Assembly (NCBI RefSeq): GCF_963665445.1
Contig: NZ_OY762276.1
Location: 2,431,501 to 2,495,500 of the forward strand
Source: an uncultured Desulfobulbus sp.
GTDB taxonomy: Bacteria; Desulfobacterota; Desulfobulbia; Desulfobulbales; Desulfobulbaceae
Direction of reading: 5' to 3'
Length of the DNA: 64,000 nucleotides
Made by a program: the position numbers and the translations under genes. The notes under the pieces are model-generated. The model worked only from the letters and a program-made list of their open reading frames with translations. It ran no database searches and was not told where the DNA came from. Shown here piece by piece: positions 18,311-27,165 of this stretch. The stretch's first letter is position 1, and each line of letters starts with the position of its first letter.

Positions 18311-18573
18311 AACTCACCTCCTAAGGGGAAGATGAAACGTTCCATCCGTGTATTGCTGCCAATTTCAAGGCGTTAAAACAATATTCTCCCTAGAATATAT
18401 GGTCGTAAATTTAGCTTTGCGCCCATTCGCCGACAACATATAAATTTTATTGGAACAGCACGAGAACATAGATAACAAATAAATGAAATTATTGAAAAAA
18501 TGAATATAGAAAAATTGAATAATGAATGGGTAATCTGCATATCTAAATTTATCAAAAAGAAAGAGCACTTGAG
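18311..18573. other. A/T-rich upstream region of the dehydrogenase operon
   Basis: This gap separates the operon's first gene from the 3' border of the group II intron array. It should hold the operon promoter, but I could not pick a convincing -35/-10 pair. No coding pattern was seen. Confidence 0.45.
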
Positions 18574-18683
18574 GTAGAGTAGGAGGCAGATAGACAGTCA
18601 CCGGACCAGGACTTTGCCTGACGCCTCGCCGCACGCGGCTACTACGTGTCAACCGGCCGGGTTGTTTCTCAACCTCCCCTCAT

Positions 18684-18720
18684 CAAACCGTGCTTGCGAT
18701 TTTCCCGCACACGGCTTTCC
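18684..18720 (-). ncRNA. Group II intron domain V, intron D
   Basis: A stem-loop AAAGCCGTGTGCGG / CGCAAGCACGGTTT with a GAAAA-type loop lies just after the reverse transcriptase stop. It has the 34-nt layout of a domain V catalytic hairpin and is followed by a domain VI-like region. Confidence 0.75.
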
Positions 18721-18728
18721 GATGTTCT

Positions 18729-19262
18729 TCACTGCAAGGCATGCACTTTCTTCCAACCCGCTGTGGTCGGCACTTTGTACAGGCCGTACTTCTCGTACAG
18801 TGTCCTGCTTGGAAACTTGATGTACCCTGCATACCTGTCCCGGACCTTATGCCGCTTCCGCAGGTGCGTGATCATTCGTTGCTCCAGATGGTGACGTATC
18901 CGGCCCAACGACTGGCTGCAATTACGGTAGTGGAAATATCCGACCCAACCTCGTACGGCGGCGTTGACTTCTTTCACCACCCACTCAAAGGCAATGATTG
19001 TCCGCTCGCGTTTCGTCAACTCGGTTATCTGATCCTTGATCTTTTGACAGGATTTCTTCGAGGGTTGCACATGGGGATAATATATCCCCGTTTTCCGCCC
19101 TTTGCCCATCTTGATCGTAAATCCGAGAAAGCCAAACTCCCCTTCAAACGCGTTGACGATCTTCGTCTTGTTCGCATTTAAGGTCAGTTCCAACCGCGAA
19201 AGTATCTGCTGAAGCACGGCCATTACCCTGGCCGAATGGTTTCTTCGGCAGAGCAGAACAAG
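18729..19262 (-). pseudogene. Group II intron reverse transcriptase/maturase, C-terminal fragment (intron D)
   Basis: The reading frame becomes reverse-transcriptase-like at 'LVLLCRRN', just after where the YADD active site should be. It continues through 'NKTKIVNAFEGEFGFLGFT' (thumb) and a maturase (GIIM) domain 'WVGYFHYRN' to a natural stop. The first two thirds of the protein are missing; upstream lies the 3' end of intron C. The frame opens farther upstream (to 19445), but that part is translated intron RNA structure. Confidence 0.85.
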
Positions 19263-19299
19263 TCGAGTAGCCCAAGGGAACCACCCCCTCAGGCTCTCA

Positions 19300-19335
19300 C
19301 AGAACCGGACGTGAACGTCTCCGCTCATCCGGCTC
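19300..19335 (-). ncRNA. Group II intron domain V, intron C
   Basis: GAGCCGGATGAGCGG pairs with CGTCCGGTTCTG around a short loop in typical domain V form. The region after it (GAGAGCCTGAGGGGG...) fits domain VI and leads to the CTAC(TCGAC) 3' border. Confidence 0.8.
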
Positions 19336-19338
19336 CTA

Positions 19339-20159
19339 TCATCCAGCCGCTGCGTGTGCGTGGAGCAGTCTCCAGTGGGCAAACAAATATGGCTGTTTTT
19401 GCGTAATACGGTCCAACCAGTGTTGCGCCCTCCTCCGATGTCCACGCAAACGTTTATATTTCCTTGTTGCCCACATCACCAATCGGCGATCCAGGCATTT
19501 CAGAGTTGGGTACATTGCAGATTTATAGTTACGACCATAGTAGGTTATCCACCCCAGAACGATCGGATTGAACATCCTGGCCATATCTTCCAGACTCTTG
19601 TCACTACGCTCTGGCCAGTGCCATTGCCGTGAGGTCTGGCGAATTGCTTTGGCGGTCTTATCGCTGATCGCAGGGGAGAAGTTGATAAAATACTTTCCCC
19701 ACTTATTCTTTGACCGCCTGGGTTGAAATGTATACCCAAGGAAATCAAATTTCGTACAGGGATATCCCTTCCTACGATCATCGTCTTTACAATAAACAAT
19801 CTTCGTCTTCTCAGGATGTAACTCCAGTCCGACATCCCACATACGTGCACTCAGCTTTTCTTTCAGCCTCTCCGCCTGGGTTTGGCTTTGACAGTGGCAC
19901 ACTGCATCATCGGCATATCTTTCAAACGGAATTGAGGGGTTTTCACGTTCCATCCATTTGTCGAATGCGTAATGCAGAAAGAGGTTAGCCAGCAACGGGC
20001 TGACCACGCCTCCTTGCGGAGTCCCTTTCTTCGGATACAAAAGTGTCTCATCTGTCATGAGTATCGGGGCCTTCAGCCACCTCTCCACATACAGAAGGAT
20101 CCACTTCTGATCCGTATGCCTGCGCACTGCTTTCATCATGAGATCATGATCGATATTGT
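19339..20159 (-). pseudogene. Group II intron reverse transcriptase/maturase, 5'-truncated (intron C)
   Basis: RT homology starts at 'NIDHDLMMKAV' (motif 2) and runs intact through 'GTPQGGVVSPLLANLF', the catalytic 'RYADDAV', 'KFDFLGYTF', and the maturase domain 'GWITYYGRNYKSAMYPTL' to a normal end at 19339. The N-terminal ~110 residues are absent and are replaced by the 3' end of intron B. The frame reads (G)AC AAT ATC GAT at the junction, which would restore 'FFDNIDHD'. No functional protein is expected. Confidence 0.85.
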
Positions 20160-20207
20160 GGTGGGTAGAGATGGGCCTTGAAGTTACCCTCTTGCCCCCC
20201 CCTCGCA

Positions 20208-20240
20208 GAACCCGCCGTGCGGAATTCCCGCAACGGGCTC
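20208..20240 (-). ncRNA. Group II intron domain V, probably intron B
   Basis: GAGCCCGTTGCGG pairs with CCGCACGGCGGGTTC in domain V form, followed by a G-run and a short domain VI-like stretch ending at ATCTCTAC near 20165. It lies inside an open frame, but that reading is incidental. Confidence 0.75.
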
Positions 20241-20306
20241 CCCAGGCTACACTCGTTGACCGTTCGTCAAATCGACGGATGTAATATTGACACCGCGTAG
20301 GGCAGT

Positions 20307-21299
20307 TCAAACCAGGAGCAACTCTTGAGGTAGCTCCAATACATTCGATGCCTCTGACTGCGCCGTCGCAGGCGTTTCCGGTTTGTTGCCGGTTCTCTCC
20401 ATGTCAGCCCGCGCGAAGCGCCCAAAACGCATCAACCGTGTCTTTTCCTCTGCCAATTCCAGCCCGAATTTCCCGAATCGTTTGGGCAAGACTCTTGCGA
20501 ATCCTTCCGCATCACACCTGTATTGGAAATTTACCACGAAGTCGTCAGCAAACCGCGTCAGGTATACCTCTCCGGTGCACCAGGGCTTGACCTTCTTTGC
20601 AAACCAAAGATCAAGCACGTAGTGCAGGTAGATATTTGCCAGGATTGGGCTGATCGGCCCACCCTGTGGCGACCCTTCTTCGGTCCGCGATACTACTCCA
20701 CCCGACATGAAACCCGCGTTCAGCCATTTACCAATCAGCCGCAATATCACGGGGTCTGCAATTCGATGAGCTACCATCTTCAGCAGCCAGTCATGCTGGA
20801 TATGGTTAAAATATCCACGGATGTCGGCCTCGAACAAGTATCCTACCTTCTTCGTCACGATCACCGCACGTAATGCTTTGAGGGCGCCGTGAGGATTTCG
20901 TCCAGGCCGGAATCCATACGAGAATTCCAGGAAATTCGTCTCGAACACCGATTCCAGTATCCGTGCTACAGCCCTCTGCAGCAGGCGGTCTTCGACCGTC
21001 GGAATACCCAACGGTCTCGTACCTGCCTTGCCCGGACCTTTCGGAATCTCCACACGGCGGACCGGTGGAGCCCTATAGATTCCTTGCTTCAAGCGTTCAC
21101 ACAACCCCCGGACCCGTTCATCCAAGTCCTGCTCAAACTCCTTCGTCGTCTCACCATCCACGCCACTCGCACCACGTCGATTTATCTGCCGCCAGGTTTC
21201 CTTCAGAAACTCCGGTGTGAGCAAATGGGCCAACGAGGTGAATTGCAGCTTTGGATTTGACTTTGCTTTATCAACGATCTGATCCAGTTGCGGTGACAT
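20307..21299 (-). pseudogene. Group II intron reverse transcriptase, C-terminally truncated (intron B)
   Basis: From Met at 21299 the product resembles group II RTs: 'GASGVDGETTKEF', 'RPLGIPTVEDRLLQRAV', 'YGFRPGRNPHGALKAL', 'FEADIRGYFNHI', 'GSPQGGPISPILANIYL', 'RFADDFVV'. Homology stops after 'TGNKPET'; the last ~20 residues are unrelated and the maturase domain is missing. The ~500 nt between the intron 5' end at 21809 and this start fit domain I. An internal deletion removed the C-terminal coding region while leaving domain V. Confidence 0.85.
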
Positions 21300-21809
21300 C
21301 CGTATCCTACCTCTGAGTGCAGGGAATGTTTCCCCAGACCAGCTACTCAACCTGCCCCGCCGCTTCCCCATGTACGCGGCTTTCCCGCGCTCCGAGTACT
21401 ACCAGCGAGTCCGACTTCCACCGTTGCATTTGCCTTCCTCAGGATGGTCCATTCGGTCGGCATACTCAGTCACATACAGCCACACCAAGACGACGATGGA
21501 TCTCCCAGGTTCCATGACGCTTCCGTTTCTGTCCGTGCCGTACTCTCAGACCCCGCCGGAGTCTCCAGCGACCATCGCCCGTGGCGGTCGCCTACTATTG
21601 CCTTCCAGGTTTTCGCCCCTGTCTGCCTCCGGATGTGTAACGAGGCTCAATCGCTTCACTTGCGTTACGGCCCAGACATCGCTCTGTCTACGCTTAACTC
21701 ATGTCGTTACCTTCATGAGCCCAAGACTCGATTCCCGGTGGGGCGGCTCATTCCCCTTTCCGGGGCGGGAATCTCACCCGCTGAAAGCGCCGGGCTTATC
21801 CTGGCGCAC

Positions 21810-22350
21810 CGAAGAAGCCCTTAATGTCGGCCTCGACAATATGGTTGATCGGCCTGCGCTCCATTGTCAGGCTCAGAGCCCTGAGAGCGTCGTGGCAGCT
21901 TCGACCAGGACGAAATCCGTATGAATCTCCTATAAAATCATTCTCATAGATTGATTCAAGAATGCGCACAAGACCAGCTTGAACCAGCTTGTCTTCAAAA
22001 CATGGAATCCCCAAAGGACGCAGCTTGGCGCTGCCAGGCTTGGAAATGTATTTCCGCCTGACAGCTTGCGGAATATACGCCATCCGGTGCAGCCTCCCTA
22101 CCAGATCGACAAGGTTGCTCTCCAGATTCTCGGCATATTCAGCTTTGGTCATTTCATCGATGCCGGCAGCTGCATCCTTGCGCAGCCGCTGAAAGCATCC
22201 CCGCAGCAACTCCTCGTTCATCAAGTGATACAAGCTGGTGAACTGGAAACCAGGAGTCTTGCGGGCTTTCTCTGCTATGCGTTGTAATTTTGTTGCCACT
22301 GGTGCCCCGCTGCTGTGAACGGACAGTGTTTCCTCACTTCGCGCTACCAA
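21810..22350 (-). pseudogene. Group II intron reverse transcriptase, N-terminal fragment (intron A)
   Basis: 'FQFTSLYHLMNEELL', 'KDAAAGIDEMTKAEY', 'RPLGIPCFEDKLVQAGL' and 'YGFRPGRSCHDALRAL' mark the N-terminal RT motifs. The frame breaks at 'EADIKGFF', exactly where intron B begins, and hits a stop inside B at 21796. The real start may be the GTG near 22299. The 3' part of this intron is not in the window. Confidence 0.85.
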
Positions 22351-23846
22351 TATGTAGCCTCCTTTCCTCCAGCCGCATTACCGGCCTTCACAGGTACTAC
22401 AAGGCTATCCGACTCCCTGCGTCTTGTTTGCCTTCCTCCCTTTTCAGTTGTCCGGCATACTCTCAATACTCCGAAAGAGACACAGGGTCTCCCGGGTTGC
22501 CGTGTACTCCTAATGTCAGACATGCCATGGTCTCCGCCCCCGGGAAGCAGCCAGCTGCTTGCCATTAGCGGCGCTGACTGTGTTGACTTCCATCTGTTAA
22601 ACAATGTCGTCCTTCCGACTAGGAACATTACGGGGCTCAATCCCTTCAACCTTTCGGCTTACGGCCTGCCTGCTCGCTATCCTACGCTTAAAGCTTCATG
22701 TTACCATGAAGCCTCCAAGGACTTGCTACCCGGTGGTTGGCCAGCCTTCCGGGGCGGGATTCACACCCGCTGAAATACACGACCTTGCCCGGCCGCACTT
22801 AACATTTAACCATGAACTGGCACACTTCTTGTGGTTTAACAGGGGCTGACTGATATGTTCTAATCGAGGTTGGTTTGGTGGTGCGTAAGTATCTCATCTT
22901 GTGAAGGGAAAAATGATGTGGGAAAGTGCCTGAGTGAGTAAAGTATACTGGAATTTTGTTACTCAAAAAAAATCAGCCTTTGTCCTCTCCGGGGTAAAGC
23001 CTATACCTAGGGGAGAAGAATGGCTCAAATCAATCAGCAGGCTTTCGCAGCCCGTATCAAAGATTATATCAACAATCCTTCCTGCTTTGAGCAAGATTTT
23101 TTCGATTCGTCACTTCATACAGTCACCTTAAGGGAGCAGTCTGAACCTCACCAGGGTGAGAAAGGGTGCTTGCTCGATCTCCAAGGCCTCTGTTTTGAAG
23201 AGTATATTGAGCTTGTCATGATCCTTCTTGAACATGGCTATTACTCGCTGCAAAAACCGGCCAATCTCTCGAGCTATTGCACTGCTATGGCTCAAGCGGT
23301 GCAAAGTTTTGCGCAGCCCTTGGCTGTCAATGATCCAGCCAGTTTCATGGAACCCCATTTTTTATTTCACGGTTTGGAAAAAACAACCATTGCTGAAAGC
23401 GTGGCACAGTGTGAGGAGAATGGCCGGATTATACATGAAACCCTCAAAATTCGGGAAAGCTATATGGCTAAATATGGGGGCAAGACCTTACTCGGCAATG
23501 GTCTACAAATGATGATGGAGAATGGGTTTGCTGAGGATAACTTGGGGATTTGCTGTTTTATTACCAAGGAAGATGAGCCCAATCCCCATGGTGCCGGGAA
23601 TAGCTATGCCGCTAAGGTTTCTTTTTTTCTTGATACTTCGCGGATGGAGATCACAATCATCACCATACAGGGGCAGCACGTAATCAAAGCACTAAAAAAG
23701 CGGAGCCGGGATTATGCCCGCCTTGGGGCTCGGCTCAAAAGCGATCCACGTAGCTATCTCCTCAAACAAGTTTGTGAAGTCGCCAGGTTGGCGGGTTATA
23801 AACGGGTACGTGTCATTAGGCCGGAATCGCATCCCATGGCCATTGA

Positions 23847-25793
23847 CCTGGGTTTACGGGTTGTGGAACACGCCTAGCCGCAAAGCCTTGCCTGGTGGGC
23901 GTTGGCGGGTGGTGCCGATTTTGGCGTGTGCCCACAGGTATTGCACTTATTTTTCAAGGGGCTTAATGCCAAAAATTTTGGTCGGTAGCGGAGTTACAAG
24001 TTTTTTCATCAGTTCACGACAGGCTTCCGGCGCTGAATTAATCTGAAAAAAACTGTGCTGGTCGTTTTGAAACTCAGTGGCTTGAAGTTTGGCTAAGTTG
24101 CGCCGTATCCGGGACCAGGGCTCCCCGCACTCACGTTCCGCAACGCGCTCTATGAGCAGCGCCAGAACACAGATTTTTACATGCGTTTCGATGCGCCGTG
24201 CGGCCCAATGATACATAGGCATCATTTTGATCTGGGTACGCTTGAGGGAGCGGAAACACCGCTCGATAACCAAAAGTCCTTTGTAGCCAAGGGCCGCATC
24301 TTCAAGGCTGATGGTGTCATCGTTGGTTTCCAGCACCCACTTGCCGTCGTAGCGTTTGGCCTCGGTGATGGCTGCTCGGTCCAGGCGAATTTTACCGGCC
24401 TCGGTTGTTGTCAGGTACCGCTTGTATCGTTTTGAGGCCAGCAGTTCGACTGCCCATTGGGTAGAAGCATTACGGTCCTTATGGTTGGCAAGCTCCTCTT
24501 CGAGCATGCCGACGATCTCTTCTCGATGTATTCGTTGCCGCTCTGCTTCCTTTGGGTTGAAGCAGAGGATGTATCGCCGCCGTCGCTCGCCATCGCCGAT
24601 AACAACCTCCTTGGCTTGCAGGCTGTCGGTGAAGGTGGTGAAGCGACCTGGTTGCGAGAGGACCTCTTTCTTGATTTCGGCCACCGATGCCATGCGGGTG
24701 GCGAGCAGGTATTTGCCACAGGCCCGTGCAAGTTCTTCTCGGTTAGCGGAGGAGTTCATACCCGAGTCGGCCACGAACAGCGCTCGACCGAGGTTCCAGC
24801 CTCGCAGGTCCTTTCTGATGCGTTTGATCGTGGATACATCCGCCGTGTTACCGGGAAAAATCCAGCTTTTCACCGGCAGCCCTTCCCGGGTAACCGCCAG
24901 GGCGACCACGATTTGCGGCGTCCACGTGCCCTCCTTGGAGTGGCCGTACTGACGCAGACCGTCGTTTTCATCAGCCTCGTCCTCGTAATCAATTGAGAAC
25001 GAAGCCGTCGTGGTGTCGTAAAAAATCAGATCGACCGAGAGGTTGAACAGATTAGCGGTCTGGAAAAAGACAGCCTCCTCCACCGCATCAATATGCTTGT
25101 GGAGAAAGTCCATGGCCTCATACATCTGACGCAGTTTCAGGCCTTGGCATTTGGGCAGATGGACCTGCTCCAGCCACCGGTCCCAAACCCCGAGCTTGGA
25201 TTCCGGTGCGCAGAGACGATTCGCCGTCATGGCCAGCAAGGCCTGATCGTAGGCAACGGCATACTTGCCTTTGTCCAGCAGAGACCGCAGCGCTTTGCCG
25301 ATACCCAACCGCTCCCAAAGGGTTTCGATGACCAGCACTGTGCCGAGTTCCACTGTGCGCAGGATCTCAAGATCGTCGGGCAGTCCACCACCTTGAGCCT
25401 CCTCGCTACCAGCGGGGTCAACAATGGTTACCCCGCAGACTCTGGCTATAGATCGGGCGAGCCGCACCAAGGCCTCACGGTCGAGCTGATCGGCGCGTCC
25501 GAAGCTGTGGATGATGCGGGCAACGGTGGAGTTGGTCTCCGGATTGCGCTCGTTGTGGGCGAGCTGGAGATACTCGGTAACGGTGCCGTTCTTGTTTTTT
25601 CGTTTCGTGGTTCGCAGATACATGACTGCCCACCACGTTAGCGTGTTAATTCGCGTATTTCAACTGAAATATCGCTTCGCGTGTGCCCACAGATTTTGAG
25701 ATTTTCACCACGCGTAAAATTTTATCACATTGAAATTGCGTGATATTTTCTCCGGCACTGCACTAAAATGTGCCTACAACCCGCAAACATAAG
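23847..25793 (-). mobile_element. IS1634-family insertion sequence, copy 1
   Basis: 1947 bp with related ends: one end reads inward CCTGGGTTTACGGGTTGT and the other CTTATGTTTGCGGGTTGT. It is flanked by perfect ATTGA direct repeats (23842-23846 and 25794-25798). A copy of the same length lies at 52050-53996 in opposite orientation. Confidence 0.92.
23947..25623 (-). CDS. IS1634-family DDE transposase, copy 1
   Basis: 558 aa, full length. RNase H-like core motifs: 'LIFYDTTTASFSIDYED', 'GHSKEGTWTPQIVVALAV', 'FVADSGMNSSANREEL', and a C-terminal 'ERCFRSLKRTQIKMMPMYHW', as in IS1634 members of the IS4 superfamily. The ends of the gene are identical by eye to copy 2, but a central patch carries many synonymous differences. 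It probably remains active. Confidence 0.93.
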   Translation of the reverse strand: MYLRTTKRKNKNGTVTEYLQLAHNERNPETNSTVARIIHSFGRADQLDREALVRLARSIARVCGVTIVDPAGSEEAQGGGLPDDLEILRTVELGTVLVIETLWERLGIGKALRSLLDKGKYAVAYDQALLAMTANRLCAPESKLGVWDRWLEQVHLPKCQGLKLRQMYEAMDFLHKHIDAVEEAVFFQTANLFNLSVDLIFYDTTTASFSIDYEDEADENDGLRQYGHSKEGTWTPQIVVALAVTREGLPVKSWIFPGNTADVSTIKRIRKDLRGWNLGRALFVADSGMNSSANREELARACGKYLLATRMASVAEIKKEVLSQPGRFTTFTDSLQAKEVVIGDGERRRRYILCFNPKEAERQRIHREEIVGMLEEELANHKDRNASTQWAVELLASKRYKRYLTTTEAGKIRLDRAAITEAKRYDGKWVLETNDDTISLEDAALGYKGLLVIERCFRSLKRTQIKMMPMYHWAARRIETHVKICVLALLIERVAERECGEPWSRIRRNLAKLQATEFQNDQHSFFQINSAPEACRELMKKLVTPLPTKIFGIKPLEK

Positions 25794-25892
25794 ATTGACC
25801 AACATGGTGGCTTTGTGGCCCGCTATGAAAATCTGATTCGTGAACTAGGTATTAATCATGAGAATGGCTGCTATCTGGAAGCAAGTTTGTAG

Positions 25893-26658
25893 CTGTTTTG
25901 GATACTGCTCCCTTTACTATATTCTTTATCGGCCGGGGAATGTTATCAGGGGTTGATCATAATGTAATATTTCAAAATATTGGGACAAATTATATCAACA
26001 ATCCGCTTTCCGTCACACTATCGGATAAACAGATTGGCTTTGGTGTTTGCCTGATTTGCAACTCTGCCCAGGCGGCACCCATGTCAACATCCTCCATTTC
26101 GTACAAACCACAGCAAGAGAAATCCGCTGCGAACTTATCCATCCGTATTCATCTGATATATTCAGCAAAACACAATGAAGGAGGAACAACCATACTACAT
26201 CAGGTAACGATACAATGCTTTCCTGGTTAAGGCGAACTCCCTGTGAACAGGCCATCCTCAAGCGCCACTTTCGAGCATAACTCGACCAAGTTTCGGGCTC
26301 CGCGCTACTTCGGAGTCTCGCATACTCGTTTTTTGCGTGATTAACTTTACATATGGCCGAATCAGGACCGATACGCTATAGACCGTTCACTTCCAATTGC
26401 TCCCTTCAGTCCCCACTGTTACCAGTAACGCCCGCGAAGTCTGCGCTTACCTGCGATTCCGAGTCCTCCCCCCTGGTCGGGTTGACACCTACCTATCGTA
26501 GGCTGGGGTTGCCCACCATGCCGGGCAAACAAAAAAGCGGCTACTTCTTTTGAGATAACCGCAAACACTCATACGGTGATAAACCGATCAATTCGGCTTT
26601 GCTCTGTTATCAATTCACTCCTCACCCTGATAGATGTTCATCGGCGCGAGGTACTGTT
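25893..26658. other. Intergenic region, no gene recognised
   Basis: No convincing coding frame. A structured, more G/C-rich stretch lies at ~26230-26530 (for example 26270-26330 and the palindrome CCTA-CC-TATCGTAGG near 26490). It could be a decayed mobile element or RNA, but I could not assign it. Confidence 0.4.
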
Positions 26659-26868
26659 TTATACTCGCTCCCGAAGCGAACCAAGGTAAGACTTTACATC
26701 AAGTCCGTGGTTATTGGCAAAATCCATGGCGCCAAAAACTTCGCGCGGCTCGATACCACTCTTGTGACGGAGTTCGATCATCAGCTGGCGCAAGGCTAAG
26801 TCCTCATAAAATCCCATCCGGTGTAATATTTCTTGTTCGCATTTGGTCAATTCAATGGTTTCTTGCAT
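26659..26868 (-). CDS. Small hypothetical protein (69 aa)
   Basis: The frame begins with AAGGAAA shortly before the ATG and encodes 'MQETIELTKCEQEILHRMGF', then a charged helical protein ending 'YLGSLRERV'. The ribosome site and the even, amphipathic composition argue that it is real. No domain is recognised. It lies 300 bp downstream of the KamA-family gene on the same strand, but the gap makes co-transcription doubtful. Confidence 0.55.
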   Translation of the reverse strand: MQETIELTKCEQEILHRMGFYEDLALRQLMIELRHKSGIEPREVFGAMDFANNHGLDVKSYLGSLRERV

Positions 26869-27165
26869 GTTTTCCTTTTGATTGAATATTATTTATTATA
26901 ACCATCTCAAGTGATAGTATTAAACATCAAATATCTTAAAAATAATGATATTTTATATATTTCCTCTCTAAAGATCACTAAAGAGAGATAAGGACGGCAC
27001 CAACTCCGGCTTTGAAATTACGTTAATCAAGGCGGTTCGAGCGGAGGTAACCATCCTAGCGACTGCCTCCACCGGTGCCGGTTGTGCGGGACATCTGTTG
27101 AGGTTTTCCGGAAGCCCCCTGCTGAGGCGGCCTTGGCTTGCTGGGATTTTCCACCGGAAGAAACT

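Larger units (their letters stand above)
18574..22798 (-). mobile_element. Composite of four nested or fused group II introns
   Basis: Read on the minus strand. Intron A begins at 22798 (GTGCGGCC) and its reverse transcriptase stops at 21810. Intron B begins at 21809 (GTGCGCC) and ends near 20160 after a domain V hairpin. The 3' half of intron C's reverse transcriptase follows, with its own domain V, ending near 19262. The 3' third of intron D's reverse transcriptase and a third domain V follow, ending near 18574 (CTACTCTAC). Only two 5' ends but three 3' ends are visible, so the array arose by insertion of introns into the ORFs of others, followed by loss or recombination. Confidence 0.8.
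23020..25892 (+). pseudogene. Hypothetical gene split by an IS1634-family insertion
   Basis: The 5' part (23020-23846) follows a GGAGAAG ribosome site and encodes 275 residues. The frame then enters an insertion sequence and stops at 23877. If the IS and one 5-bp target copy are removed, the frame resumes at 25799 and runs 30 more codons to TAG 25892 ('HGGFVARYENLIRELGI...'), restoring 306 aa. I do not recognise the protein with confidence; 'DPRSYLLKQVCEVARLAGY' and the C-terminal 'YENLIRELG' faintly recall the DUF535/VirK family. The restored end shows that the insertion is recent. Confidence 0.85.

Noticed and set aside
21370-21810. Plus-strand frames of 120-180 codons
   Set aside because: They run through domain I of intron B in antisense and have no protein features.
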